The notes: generated by a model from the sequence alone, not told the origin. A stretch of 64,000 nt of DNA from Streptomyces sp. CA-210063 (GCF_024612015.1 NZ_CP102512.1:1984001-2048000); one strand, 5' to 3'. Positions 1 to 8,273 are shown, numbered from the stretch's first letter. Program-made: numbers and translations.

Positions 1-117
1 CAGCACCAGTTCGTGGTCCGGGAGGCCCCGGCGCAGCGCGCGCAGCGCGGGGACACCGGCGAGGAGGTCACCGAGGCCCAGGGCGCGCAGGACGAGCAGA
101 CGGGGGGGCGTGTTCAT
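1..117 (-). CDS. Glycosyltransferase family 9 (heptosyltransferase-like), N-terminal part
   Basis: The reverse strand from the ATG at 117 opens with MNTPPRLLVLRALGLGDLL and continues in frame with a GVPALRALRR segment to the window edge. The 'RALGLGDLL..VPALRALR' pattern is the nucleotide-sugar transferase N-terminus of GT9 (ADP-heptose:LPS heptosyltransferase superfamily) proteins, which occur in actinobacteria as sugar transferases of glycan or natural-product loci. The start overlaps the stop of the gene upstream (ATGA), which supports it. Only 39 codons are visible, so substrate and integrity cannot be judged. A GmhB-like phosphatase 350 bp upstream fits a heptose-type sugar pathway. Confidence 0.6.
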   Translation of the reverse strand, partial: MNTPPRLLVLRALGLGDLLAGVPALRALRRGLPDHELVL

Positions 118-466
118 GGGGCTCCTTCCCGTACACGTGCCGTCGGCGCGGTGGCGGAGCGGCCGTCGAGGTACGCCAGCAGGACCGCCTGCCCGCCCCA
201 CTCCTCGAGCGGCGCGGCCTCGGGCAGGTCGGTGCGGAGGACATATCTCCCCCATCGGCTCTCTCGACGGGGCCACGCAGGGCGCCACCGACCGGTCGCC
301 GAGCAGCACGCAGGGCACGCCGTACGGCCGCGGCGCTCGGCCGGCGCGCCAGGCGCGTCCGGCGCGCAGAGCGAGACGACGGGGTGCCGACAGCGGCGGC
401 GAGGCGGGCCGGCCCGTCGAGCGGTACGTCGCCGAAGCTGTCGAGGCGGGTGCCGGGCGCTTTCAC
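114..466 (-). pseudogene. Degenerate gene between gmhB-like and GT9 genes
   Basis: A GTG at 466 overlaps the phosphatase stop (GTGA) and a TGA at 116 overlaps the GT9 start (ATGA), so both ends look like genuine gene borders. The distance is 353 bp, not a multiple of three, and no single frame joins them. From the GTG one reads VKAPGTRLDSFGDVPLDGPA, then coding-like peptides appear in the other two frames (a YGVPCVLLGDRSVAPC stretch, then EEWGGQAVLLAYLDGRSA up to the stop). The middle pieces resemble the C-terminal part of GT9 transferases (YGVPxVLLGD..APC), but this is a weak, eye-made match. Best read as a gene with deletion and frameshifts; its original function is unknown. Confidence 0.45.
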
Positions 467-1041
467 CGTGGCCTCCCGTCGGCGTCGTGGGCGGCTTCGG
501 TGGCCAGGGCGCTCCGGAGCGGTGGCCCTGTCAGCACCGCGCGTACGGCGGTCAGGAGGTCCGGCGCCACATGGTCGGCGCTCGCCGTCTCCTCCGGCCG
601 TGTCCGCGGGGTGGGGACGAGGATGCCCTGGGCGCCCGCCCGGCGGGCGGCCTCGACGTCGGCGCCGATGTCGCCGATGACGACGCAGTCGGCGGGCGCG
701 GTACAGATCCGGCCGGCCGCCCACAGGATCAGGCCCGGTTCGGGCTTGCGGCAGTGGCAGCCGTCGTCGGGGCCGTGCGGGCACACGGACCAGACGTCGA
801 AGGGGCCGAGGAGCTCGTCGACGCGGCGGTTGACGCGGCGCACGTCGGCGTCGGTGAGCAGCCCGCGCGCGATGCCGGACTGGTTGGTGACGACCCCGGT
901 GCGGATGCCGCGCGAGCGCAGCAGGCCGACCGCCTCGTGGGCTCCGTCGACCGTGCGGACCCGGTCGGGGTCGCCGTTGTAGGGGACGTCATGGACGAGG
1001 GTGCCGTCGCGGTCGAACAGCACGGCCTTGACGGGGCTCAT
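463..1041 (-). CDS. gmhB: HAD-family phosphatase, D-glycero-D-manno-heptose-1,7-bisphosphatase type
   Basis: 192 aa, the usual length for GmhB-like HAD phosphatases, which remove the C7 phosphate in NDP-heptose synthesis. Motif 1 is FDRDGTL (nucleophile Asp10, acid/base Asp12), motif 2 VVTNQSG, motif 3 a Lys in RKPEPG, motif 4 VIGDIGADV. A CPHGPDDGCHCRKPEP segment supplies the Cys/His zinc loop typical of GmhB and histidinol-phosphatase. The start overlaps the upstream stop and the stop overlaps a downstream GTG, so it sat in a tightly packed operon whose other members are now truncated. The ORF itself looks intact. Assignment to heptose rather than another sugar bisphosphate rests on the neighbouring GT9 start. 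Confidence 0.75.
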   Translation of the reverse strand: MSPVKAVLFDRDGTLVHDVPYNGDPDRVRTVDGAHEAVGLLRSRGIRTGVVTNQSGIARGLLTDADVRRVNRRVDELLGPFDVWSVCPHGPDDGCHCRKPEPGLILWAAGRICTAPADCVVIGDIGADVEAARRAGAQGILVPTPRTRPEETASADHVAPDLLTAVRAVLTGPPLRSALATEAAHDADGRPR

Positions 1042-1226
1042 GCCGCCACCTCGCGCCAGGAGGGGACGTCGCGGTGACGCCGGGGTCCGCTCAGCCGGTG
1101 CCAGGTCGCCGCGGGCGGGATGAGCGCGCTGGTCAAGGGCATCGTCGTCCCTTCGTGGCGGGTGGGCGGTCCGGGCGCGGTCGCGGCCTGGTCGAGGAAC
1201 AGGGCGTTGATGCCGAGGGTGCGCAT
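1038..1226 (-). pseudogene. Chimeric 62-codon remnant: carbamoyltransferase-like N-terminus joined to another gene's end
   Basis: The ORF begins MRTLGINALFLDQAA, very close to the start of NodU/CmcH-type O-carbamoyltransferases (MRxLGINAxFHDPAA), behind a GGAG ribosome site. Similarity stops after about 15 residues. The rest ends ...LIPPAATWHRLSGPRR and its TGA overlaps the phosphatase ATG, so the 3' end looks like the natural end of a different, co-translated gene. I infer a deletion that fused the first codons of a carbamoyltransferase to the last ~35 codons of a neighbour. A genuine 62-aa protein is possible but unlikely. Confidence 0.45.
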
Positions 1227-1294
1227 GGGGTGGCCGCTCCGTCCCGGTGGCTTGCGGGGCTCGTGCTACGGATTCGCGAGTGCCGCTGTCCCGG

Positions 1295-1317
1295 CTGTCT
1301 CAAACACTTGGAGACAG
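1295..1317. promoter_or_regulatory. Inverted repeat CTGTCTC/GAGACAG upstream of the decayed operon
   Basis: Seven-base perfect arms separated by 9 bases, about 70 bp upstream of the leftward start at 1226. It may be an operator of the lost operon or a weak hairpin; the short stem and lack of a T-run argue against a strong terminator. Confidence 0.25.
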
Positions 1318-1522
1318 CTCGTCATGAACAAGCGCATTTCTCACTCTTCGTCCCGCACGGAACGCGCTGCGTCGCCGGGCTCCCGCAGCAGGGGCGTTCT
1401 GACTGCCGGGCTCGAAGAATGCCTGACTGAGGCCAGGCGCCTGAAGGAATCGGCGGCCGGTTCAGACTGCCGCCGAACGAGTGAATCAGTCGATCATGTG
1501 TGCGGTGCTTCGTAGAAGGGTC

Positions 1523-1576
1523 CGGGCCCGCGAGGGACGCGATCACGGCCGTGACCTCGCGGGCGTCGCCGGACAT
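1523..1576 (-). pseudogene. Relic of a short-chain dehydrogenase C-terminal segment
   Basis: The minus strand reads MSGDAREVTAVIASLAGP, nearly the same as GDAREVAAVIAFLAGE in the intact SDR gene at 20432-21253. This is the region just before the C-terminal SDR signature. Nothing recognisable lies on either side, so it is a short relic. The rest of 1320-1677 holds no gene that I can support. Confidence 0.4.
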
Positions 1577-1643
1577 CCGGTGTCCGTGCCGCGATCTCCT
1601 TGTCCCGCTTCGAGGACTCACCGCGGCCTTCGGCACCCTTCTC

Positions 1644-1695
1644 GATGTATCAGGGGTGCTCGGAGCGTCCTGATGTATCAAGGGTGCTCGGAGCG
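1644..1695. repeat. 24-bp direct repeat, 28-bp period, at the end of a small gene
   Basis: GATGTATCARGGGTGCTCGG plus AGCG occurs at 1644-1667 and 1672-1695 with one mismatch. On the minus strand each copy encodes RSEHP followed by TGA, so the duplication repeats the C-terminus and stop codon of the small protein that ends at 1678. Confidence 0.8.
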
Positions 1696-1833
1696 CTGGT
1701 CCGGCGGCACACCTCCACCTTTCCCACCGCCCTTGGTGCCCTTGTCCGTGCCATGGGCAGGGCCGCGCTTCGTCTTGGACTCCTCCGCCTTGAGTTCGGC
1801 GCTGTTCTGCGGGGTGGCACCGCCCTTTCCCAT
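1678..1833 (-). CDS. Small hydrophilic protein, 51 aa, function unknown
   Basis: Starting at the ATG at 1833, the product begins MGKGGATPQNSAELKAEE, continues with a Lys/Gly-rich stretch (HGTDKGTKGGGKGGG) and ends PPDQRSEHP. There is no membrane segment or cysteine. The Lys/Gly/Ser composition, rather than the Arg/Pro/Ala typical of antisense shadows in this genome, suggests real coding. Small basic disordered proteins of this style are common in Streptomyces and uncharacterised. A GTG- or ATG-extended form up to 1932 is open but looks non-coding. The 28-bp duplication at its 3' end repeats the last codons just outside the gene. Confidence 0.45.
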   Translation of the reverse strand: MGKGGATPQNSAELKAEESKTKRGPAHGTDKGTKGGGKGGGVPPDQRSEHP

Positions 1834-2015
1834 GGTGCCCACCCGAAGCATCCGAACCTCGGACGGCCGCCTCGATCCCGAAGACCTCCCGGACGACGCG
1901 TTCGCAGCGCCGGGACCGGGCAGCCGCGCCACCTTTGACTACGGCCCCCGGGCCGACCCTTGCCGCCGGGAAAGCCGGCTCGGCAGGGGGCGGCCCGGGA
2001 CGGGTGATCCGTCGA

Positions 2016-3962
2016 TCAGCGCCCGACGAGGGACGTGGCCCGCGCGGGCTCCAGCTTCACCCACTTCGCCGTGCTCGGCACGCCTCGCTCGTCCAGCAGG
2101 AACAGCATGTACCACCCGGGTGGGGCGTCGGCGGACGTCGCCGGGGTCTGCAGGCTGAGCCTGTTGCCGTCACGGTTGTTGATCTTCACCTGGAGGTGGC
2201 GCTGGCTGGAGTTCGTCGAGTGCGTGGCGGTCGACGGTGCCACAAGGACGGCCCTGTTGACGCGTCCCGGCGTCGAGGTCTGCACGGAGAAGGCGGAGTC
2301 GTAGGTCAGCGCCCCGGCCGGGACCCTGTTGAGCTGGGGCCGGTTGCCGACGTGCATGTACCACGGCTCGAACATCTCGATGCTGCCGTGCATGTCGTCC
2401 TTGATGTCCGGGTCGTTGGCGATCTGCTGGGCCTCGTCCCCGGTGACCAGGATCCGCCCGTCGGGCATGAGCACCGCGTTGGAGTGGTAGCCGCGCGGCA
2501 GCCGCTGGACCGGGCCGAGCCTCCAGCTGCCGTCCGCCTCGCGCGCCTCGGTGTGCCGGTACTTCGGCAGCGCGTTCGGGTTGTACATGCCGTTGCCGTA
2601 GTTGCGGATGTGGAACGAGCCGTTGACCGTGAAGAGCTTGCCGTCCGGCAGGATGACGGTACTGTCGTTCGACCGGCCGAACGCACGGGGTTCGCGTTTG
2701 GTCCAGCTCGCGCCCTTGACCAGCTCGTAGGTGTTCGCGTCATCCCGGTTGCCGCCGAGGATCAGCACCGAGTCCGGGCCCTCGTAGCCGTTGGGCAGCG
2801 CCACCGCGGAGCCGTTGATGCGCTCCGGATTGCAGCCCTCGCCGTTGCCGTCCCTCGCGTCCTTGCAGGGAATGTTGGGCCGGTCCGGCAGCTTCCCCCG
2901 CGACTCGGTGTCCAGGTCGAAGACGTACTGCTCGTTGAGCATCCGGCCCAGGCCGTAGATCCTGCCGTCGCGCAGCGAGAACAGGTGCGGGTAGTCCCTG
3001 CTGAAGGGCGCGTCGGCACGGAACCTGTCGACCGGTACGTTCACCGGCACGTCGTCCCGCTGCCACGGCACCGGGTGCGACTTGGCGGGGAAGCGCTCGA
3101 CGACGGGTGTGGGGGTGCCCCAGCCGATCTCCGACTGGCCCGACATGATGAGCAGCCGGCCGTCCTTGCCCTCCACGACTCCGGGGTACCACCGGCCGAC
3201 CGACATGTCCTGGTTGCGGTGCCAGGTCTCGGTCCACGGGTCGAAGACGAGTGACAGTTTGGCGCCGCTGCCACCGTTGCCGCCGAGGTTGCCGCCGAAC
3301 ACGCCCACCATGCCGTTGGGCAGGAACGCGTGGCCGGAACAGAAGAACGGCGCCGGGCGCTCCTCGTTCTTGCCGTCCGGCATCACCACCATCGGCGGGG
3401 GAACACTCTTGAACGCGTCGGGCCCCGTGCCCTTGTCCGGGTCCCACACATACGCGCGACCCGCGTTCTCCTTGCCGATGACGTCGGTGGGCGCGGTCTC
3501 CTTCTGGGGGTTGTCCTCGATCGGCTCGAAGGAGAAGAGCAGTACCTTGCCGGTGGGCAGCATGGCGATGTGGTCGCCGTAGTCCGGCGAGGGGAAGTAC
3601 TCCGCGAACCGGCCGAACTGGCCGGGCGCGTACTGCTTGTTGGTCTCCGTCTGGGACTCCGTCAGCTTCTTCAGCCGCTCGGTACGGGTCGTCTGCGGGT
3701 ACTCACCCAGGGCCTTGGCCGTCGCCCGGAGTCGGGCGTGCTCCCGGGCGTGCTCCTTACCCAGGACGGCGGCCTCGTCGGCTCTCATCTCCTTCTTTAC
3801 CTGCCGCTCGGGCACATGGACCTTGGCTTCGCCCGCGCCCGTGCCCTCGTGATGGGCACCGTCATGCGCATATACGGAAGGCGCGGCCAACCCTGCCGTG
3901 ACGGCCAGCGCGGATACCAGCGCGCACACCGAAAAGGCCGCAGAAATCTTTTTTGGAGGCAT
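2016..3962 (-). CDS. Secreted copper-radical oxidase (GlxA / galactose-oxidase family)
   Basis: 648 aa with a Sec signal peptide (MPPKKISAAFSVCALVSALA, cleavage near SVYA-HDG), a helical region, a seven-bladed kelch propeller and a C-terminal Ig-like DUF1929 domain. Family members use Cu and a Cys-Tyr radical cofactor to oxidise an alcohol or aldehyde and release H2O2. All ligands are visible: Cys208 in FFCSGHAF and Tyr259 in GRWYPG for the crosslink, Tyr492-His493 in RGYHSNAV, and His581 in ATHSTNS. The ATG at 3962 has AGGAG 5 bp upstream; a GTG 15 bp earlier is less likely. It is divergent from a DyP peroxidase-lectin gene, a plausible H2O2 consumer. Unlike the Streptomyces GlxA locus, no CslA-type glucan synthase lies next to it here. 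Substrate unknown. Confidence 0.88.
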   Translation of the reverse strand: MPPKKISAAFSVCALVSALAVTAGLAAPSVYAHDGAHHEGTGAGEAKVHVPERQVKKEMRADEAAVLGKEHAREHARLRATAKALGEYPQTTRTERLKKLTESQTETNKQYAPGQFGRFAEYFPSPDYGDHIAMLPTGKVLLFSFEPIEDNPQKETAPTDVIGKENAGRAYVWDPDKGTGPDAFKSVPPPMVVMPDGKNEERPAPFFCSGHAFLPNGMVGVFGGNLGGNGGSGAKLSLVFDPWTETWHRNQDMSVGRWYPGVVEGKDGRLLIMSGQSEIGWGTPTPVVERFPAKSHPVPWQRDDVPVNVPVDRFRADAPFSRDYPHLFSLRDGRIYGLGRMLNEQYVFDLDTESRGKLPDRPNIPCKDARDGNGEGCNPERINGSAVALPNGYEGPDSVLILGGNRDDANTYELVKGASWTKREPRAFGRSNDSTVILPDGKLFTVNGSFHIRNYGNGMYNPNALPKYRHTEAREADGSWRLGPVQRLPRGYHSNAVLMPDGRILVTGDEAQQIANDPDIKDDMHGSIEMFEPWYMHVGNRPQLNRVPAGALTYDSAFSVQTSTPGRVNRAVLVAPSTATHSTNSSQRHLQVKINNRDGNRLSLQTPATSADAPPGWYMLFLLDERGVPSTAKWVKLEPARATSLVGR

Positions 3963-4323
3963 GGCTCTCCTAGCCACCTGAGGAAATCAGGGATCGAAAT
4001 CCAGAGAAAGGAAATTCAAGACGTGACCCGCGACGAACACATGCCCCGAGGCGTCCACATCCTTTCCGGCAACACTGCCGTTGCAACAACAAGAACAAAT
4101 ACCAGGAATCACGCACTCCATGCACGTCGGAAGGGTCATCAGGGGCACGGGGGTATATCACCGGCGCACGGTCAAGAATGGTGCGCCTGGCATGCGCTCC
4201 ACCAACCGGGTGAACATCCATGGCATTGGGAGGTTTGGCTCGAAATCTCCACTCACCGCCATTTCCGCTGGGTACGGGAGACCCGAAAACATGCCGCCGA
4301 AATTCCCCGGAGGAAGCGCACGC
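3963..4323. promoter_or_regulatory. Divergent promoter region between oxidase and DyP peroxidase genes
   Basis: 361 bp, noticeably less GC-rich than its surroundings, with A-rich runs (for example around 3940-4015 and 4075-4110). It must carry both promoters. The peroxidase frame is open back to 4081, but that upstream peptide is not DyP-like and the ribosome site GGAGGAAG lies just before 4324. I could not fix individual -35/-10 boxes. Confidence 0.5.
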
Positions 4324-6252
4324 ATGTCCACGTACACGGCGCCGGCCGATCCCCAAAAGCCAACCGACCCGAAATCCCAGCTGTTCCTGCGCGAGGACAC
4401 CGAGATCCAGGGCGATGTACTCGCCGGGTTCAAGAAGGACCACATGCAGTTGGTGTTCCTGCGGTTCGAGGACCAGCAGATGACGCGCACATGGCTAAAA
4501 CAGCTGCGGCCGCTCATCGCCACGACCGGCCAGGTGGCGAAGTTCAACAGGGAGTTCTCCCGGGCCCGCCAGTACTCGGGCGGCGACGATCCGAAGAACC
4601 TGAACGCGCTGTGGTACGGCATCAGCTTCACCTTCGACGGGCTGAAGTTCCTCACCGGCAACAACCCGCTGCCCGGCGTCGGCAAGAACAGCACCGACGG
4701 CCCCCTGAAGGCCTTCATGGAGGGCCCGGCCAACCGTGCGGCGGCTCTCGGCGACACGGGGCAGAACGCCCCACAGAACTGGCTCTTCGGCAACTTCGGC
4801 GGCGGAAACGTCCACGCGGTGCTCACCCTCGCCGCCGACCAGGCGCACGTGCTGCGGGCCACCCTGGGAGACGTACGCCAGGACCTCGCCCGCGCCAAGA
4901 TCGTCACCGTCTACGAGCAGGAGGGCGCCACCCTCGAAGGTCCGCGCCGAGGCCGGGAGCACTTCGGATTCAAGGACGGCGTCAGCGAGCCGGCCATCAA
5001 GTACCTCGACGAGCCCGACCCCGAGCAGCCGCTCTACGAGAAGGGCCACCCCGGCACCCTCCTCATCAACCCCGGCGAGTTCGTCGTCGGCCTCGAGCGG
5101 GAGCGCCCGCACCCCCTGCCGTACCCGGAGTGGGCGCAGAAGGGCTCCTTCCAGGTGGTGCGCCGACTGGCCCAGGACGTCCCCGGCTGGTGGGCCGGCG
5201 TGGCCGAGCAGCTGAAGGTGCTGAAGGAGGCGAAGGCCGCGCCCCCGGAGGCGACGACCGAGTGGCTGGCGGCCCGGCTCGTCGGACGCTGGCGCAGCGG
5301 TACCCCGGTGGCGAAGTGCCCGCACGCCGACATGTCGTACAACGCGGAATCGTCGGGCGACAACCTGATCTCGTTCAGGGACGACCCCGAGGGCAAGGTC
5401 ACCCCGCTCTGGTCCCACCTGCGCAAGACCAACCCCAGGGACGGCTTCAAGGACCCCAGGACTTCCCAGTTCGTCGACGACACGAAGTTCAACCACCGCC
5501 GCCTCATGCGCCGCGGCATTCCGTACGGCCTTCCGTTCGACCCGTCCGCCTCGGCCCTCAACGGCCCGGACGCGCCCCGCGGTCTGGTCTTCGTCTCGTA
5601 CCAGGCCGACCTCTACCGGCAGTTCGAGTTCATCCAGCGGGACTGGATGAACGACGAGACGTTCCCCCAGCCCAACCCCAACACCCACCACGAGCAGATC
5701 GACCCCGGCCCGCACCCCGCCGGCGCCGACCCGGTGGCCGGCGAGGAGACCGTGGTCTCCTGGGTGCACGAGGGCAGCAGCGAGCCGGTCCCGCTGAAGT
5801 TCGCCCAGTTCGTACGGACCGAGGGTGCGGTGTACGCCTTCATGCCGTCGATCTCGGTCATCGACCAGCTGGCAGAGGGCCGGATGAACACCAACATGGT
5901 CGTCCACGGGAACACGGTCTTCACCTCCGACAGCTTCGACAACACGGAGCGGGACACCGTCGACTCGGGCACGGTGCGGCTGTTCCTGACGGAGGGCGGC
6001 GACCTTCAGGTCGTCGACAGCAAGAACAACAAGGTCCGCTGGTCGGCGAAGACCGCAGCCGGTCCGAAGGCGCAGGCGTGGTTCAAGGACGGGGAGCTCT
6101 TCGTCATCGACCCGAAGAACAAGGACAAGAAGCTCTTCAGCTCCGGCACCGCGGGCAACCCGGAGGCCCAACTCGTCGTCCAGACCGACGGGAATGTAGT
6201 CATCTACAACAAGGGCAAGGCGATCTGGCACACCAACACGGCCGGCCGCTGA
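4324..6252 (+). CDS. DyP-type heme peroxidase fused to a bulb-lectin-like domain
   Basis: 642 aa. Residues ~20-500 form a dye-decolorizing peroxidase: FGFKDG at 214-219 gives the distal Asp218 (GxxDG motif), SHLRKTNPR holds the proximal heme ligand His365, and RRGIPYG gives distal Arg397. Residues ~516-642 form a beta-prism lectin-like tail with repeated strand motifs and one clear mannose-lectin signature, QLVVQTDGNVVIY. No Tat or Sec signal is visible, although many actinobacterial DyPs are Tat-exported, so its location is uncertain. GGAGGAAG sits 7 bp before the ATG. Divergent pairing with an H2O2-producing oxidase suggests coupled oxidation; the lectin tail may target a glycan. The fusion is unusual. 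Confidence 0.88.
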   Translation: MSTYTAPADPQKPTDPKSQLFLREDTEIQGDVLAGFKKDHMQLVFLRFEDQQMTRTWLKQLRPLIATTGQVAKFNREFSRARQYSGGDDPKNLNALWYGISFTFDGLKFLTGNNPLPGVGKNSTDGPLKAFMEGPANRAAALGDTGQNAPQNWLFGNFGGGNVHAVLTLAADQAHVLRATLGDVRQDLARAKIVTVYEQEGATLEGPRRGREHFGFKDGVSEPAIKYLDEPDPEQPLYEKGHPGTLLINPGEFVVGLERERPHPLPYPEWAQKGSFQVVRRLAQDVPGWWAGVAEQLKVLKEAKAAPPEATTEWLAARLVGRWRSGTPVAKCPHADMSYNAESSGDNLISFRDDPEGKVTPLWSHLRKTNPRDGFKDPRTSQFVDDTKFNHRRLMRRGIPYGLPFDPSASALNGPDAPRGLVFVSYQADLYRQFEFIQRDWMNDETFPQPNPNTHHEQIDPGPHPAGADPVAGEETVVSWVHEGSSEPVPLKFAQFVRTEGAVYAFMPSISVIDQLAEGRMNTNMVVHGNTVFTSDSFDNTERDTVDSGTVRLFLTEGGDLQVVDSKNNKVRWSAKTAAGPKAQAWFKDGELFVIDPKNKDKKLFSSGTAGNPEAQLVVQTDGNVVIYNKGKAIWHTNTAGR

Positions 6253-6273
6253 CACCTTCCGGCAGCCGGTCCC

Positions 6274-6310
6274 CTGACAGCGCCCGCCCCACAAAGGCGG
6301 GCGCTGTCAG
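6274..6310. terminator. Bidirectional terminator between DyP gene and methyltransferase gene
   Basis: A perfect 15-bp stem (CTGACAGCGCCCGCC, 6274-6288, pairing with 6296-6310) and a 7-base loop lie 22 bp after the DyP stop. The right arm overlaps the methyltransferase stop codon at 6307-6309, so one hairpin serves both converging units. Confidence 0.85.
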
Positions 6311-7047
6311 TCCTTCGGGCCGATCAGACAGCAGTGCTGCCGCTCCGGTGCCGCAGGGGGGCGTACCTCGGCGGACGGAAACAGTGACCTCGCGTGGTCC
6401 GGGCTCCAGAGCACGTCGTACCGTCCGCACGGGCCGACCGGGGCGCTGGCGTCGAACAGCAGGCTCTGGTCCACGACCGCGCACCAGGGCGCCTCGCGCG
6501 CCCGCTCGACGGCGGCGTCCACGTGCGCCTCAACCGGGGGCGACGCCGTCGCGTTCCCCAGGGAGCAACTGCTCAGTCGCCACAGCACATTGGGCTGCTG
6601 CCCCTCGCCCGGTGGCGCCCAGCCCGGGTCGATGAAGGTGAAGGCGAGTATGCCGTCGTCGGTCAGCATCGACCGCAGCGCGTCCACCAGTTCCAGGGTC
6701 TCGTCGTCCGGGGTGTGGGTGAAGACGGAGTACGCGAGGACATAGTCGAAACGCGACCCCAGGTCGGGCAGCGCGAGCCCGCGGACGCCGCCAGGGTTGA
6801 ACTGCGGGTTGTACCGGTCGTAGAAGACCCAGTGGGCCCCCGGTTCGCGCCGTCGGCCCTCCTCGATCGCGGACCGCGACACGTCCACGCACCAGTAGAG
6901 CGACGGCTCGACCCGTCCCGCGGCCTCCGCCAGGAACGCGCCGATGTTCCCGCCGAAGTCCAGCACCCTGCGCCCCGACCAGTCCGGGCGGCCGAGCTGG
7001 GTGTCGAAGTAGGCGAACTGGCCGGTCTTGGTGGAATGGAAGGCCAT
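6307..7047 (-). CDS. Class I SAM-dependent methyltransferase
   Basis: 246 aa. Motif I is RRVLDFGGNIGAFL (residues ~26-39), the acidic post-I position is in YWCVDVS, and motif II lies around FDYVLAYSVFTHTPDD. This is a small-molecule methyltransferase fold, soluble and cytosolic. It is the last gene of a seven-gene leftward operon, 6 bp after the P450, and shares a terminator with the DyP gene. The substrate is unknown; by position it would act on the cluster's product. The C-terminal 80 residues (cysteine-containing, ending HCCLIGPKD) do not match a family that I know. Confidence 0.8.
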   Translation of the reverse strand: MAFHSTKTGQFAYFDTQLGRPDWSGRRVLDFGGNIGAFLAEAAGRVEPSLYWCVDVSRSAIEEGRRREPGAHWVFYDRYNPQFNPGGVRGLALPDLGSRFDYVLAYSVFTHTPDDETLELVDALRSMLTDDGILAFTFIDPGWAPPGEGQQPNVLWRLSSCSLGNATASPPVEAHVDAAVERAREAPWCAVVDQSLLFDASAPVGPCGRYDVLWSPDHARSLFPSAEVRPPAAPERQHCCLIGPKD

Positions 7048-7053
7048 GTGCGC

Positions 7054-8253
7054 TCACCAACTGACGGGGAGGGCGGCGAGTGCCTGCAGGCGCTGATGGT
7101 CCTTCCAGTCGGCCGACACCTCGGCGGCGGCCGGGCGCAGTCCGGGAAAGCGGGCCAGGAGCGAGGTGAGGCCGATGCGCAACTCCGCCCGCGCCAGATG
7201 GGACGCCAGACAGCGGTGGATGCCGTGGCCGAAGGCCACATGTGGATTGGGGTCACGGCCCAGGTCGAGGACTTCCGGGTCGGAGAAGACATCCGTGTCG
7301 TGGTTGGCGGAGTTGAGGGAGACCACGACGGACTCGCCGGCGCGGACGGTGACCCCGGCGATGTCCACGTCCTCGGTGGCCACCCGGATCTGACCGTCCC
7401 TCAGCACCAGGTGGTAGCGCAGCAGTTCCTCCACCGCGCGCTCCACCGACGCGGGGTCGTGCCGCAGCCGGGCGAGGTCGGCGGGCCGGTGCAGCAGGGT
7501 GCGCAGGGCAGAGGTCAGGGCGGTCGTCACCACCGTGTGGCCCGCGAACAGCAGGCTCACGCCCATCCCGGTCAACTCGGCGTCGGAGAGCGCGCCCTGT
7601 TCGTCGTGTGCCGCGACCAGGGCGCTGAACAGGTCGTCGCCGGGTCTCCTACGACGGGAGTCCATCAAGGTCTCCAGGTAGTCGCACATCTCCCGCTGGG
7701 CCCCGGTGATCCGCTCCAGGGGGCCCTTGCCGTTCATCGTGTCCGACAGGGCCAGGATCCGGTCGCTCTCCTCGACCGGGACGCCCAGCCAGGCGCAGAT
7801 CACGGCCATGGGCAGGGGGCGTGCGAAGTCGGCGACGAGGTCGGCGGGCGGGCCGGTCCCGGCCATGGCGTCGAGCAGCCCGTCGGTGATCTTCTGGATC
7901 AGCGACAGTGACCGCTCGACCTGGCGCGCCCTGAACTCCGGCATGACCAGCCGGCGCAGCCGGGCGTGGTCCGGCGGCTCGGTGTCCCGCAGGAGGGAGA
8001 CACCGGGCGGGAACGGAGTCGTGAACAACCTGGGCGCGTCGGACGCGGTGTTGGCCGTCACACCGAACCGCCGGTCGCGGAGCACCTGCCGTACGTCCTC
8101 GTACCGGGTCACCAGCCACACCTCGTGCCCGCTGGCGATGACCACACGGGTCACGGGTTCGTTCTCGCGCAGCCAGGCCAGCCTCTCGAACACCTCGGAG
8201 TGGACACGGGTGTCGAAGGGGAAGGCGACGGGCCGACAGTCCGGGACGGGCAT
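7054..8253 (-). CDS. Cytochrome P450
   Basis: 399 aa, normal for a bacterial CYP. The heme-binding loop is FGHGIHRCLAS with thiolate Cys348; the K-helix ExxR is EELLR (Glu276, Arg279). The I-helix reads FAGHTVVTTAL (236-246), so the usual acid-alcohol pair (AG-x-E/D-T-T) is replaced by Thr-Val, suggesting altered oxygen activation or a substrate-assisted mechanism. GGAGGG stands 6 bp before the ATG. It lies 20 bp after the acyl-CoA dehydrogenase and 6 bp before the methyltransferase, so all three are probably co-translated. No ferredoxin gene is adjacent; redox partners must come from elsewhere. Confidence 0.92.
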   Translation of the reverse strand: MPVPDCRPVAFPFDTRVHSEVFERLAWLRENEPVTRVVIASGHEVWLVTRYEDVRQVLRDRRFGVTANTASDAPRLFTTPFPPGVSLLRDTEPPDHARLRRLVMPEFRARQVERSLSLIQKITDGLLDAMAGTGPPADLVADFARPLPMAVICAWLGVPVEESDRILALSDTMNGKGPLERITGAQREMCDYLETLMDSRRRRPGDDLFSALVAAHDEQGALSDAELTGMGVSLLFAGHTVVTTALTSALRTLLHRPADLARLRHDPASVERAVEELLRYHLVLRDGQIRVATEDVDIAGVTVRAGESVVVSLNSANHDTDVFSDPEVLDLGRDPNPHVAFGHGIHRCLASHLARAELRIGLTSLLARFPGLRPAAAEVSADWKDHQRLQALAALPVSW

Positions 8254-8273
8254 CGCGTCCCTCCTCACTCGGC

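Noticed and set aside
3330..6635. 1101-codon open frame on the + strand across the oxidase and DyP genes
   Set aside because: Arg/Pro/His-rich translation with no domain; it is a high-GC shadow of the oxidase (other strand) and DyP (other frame).
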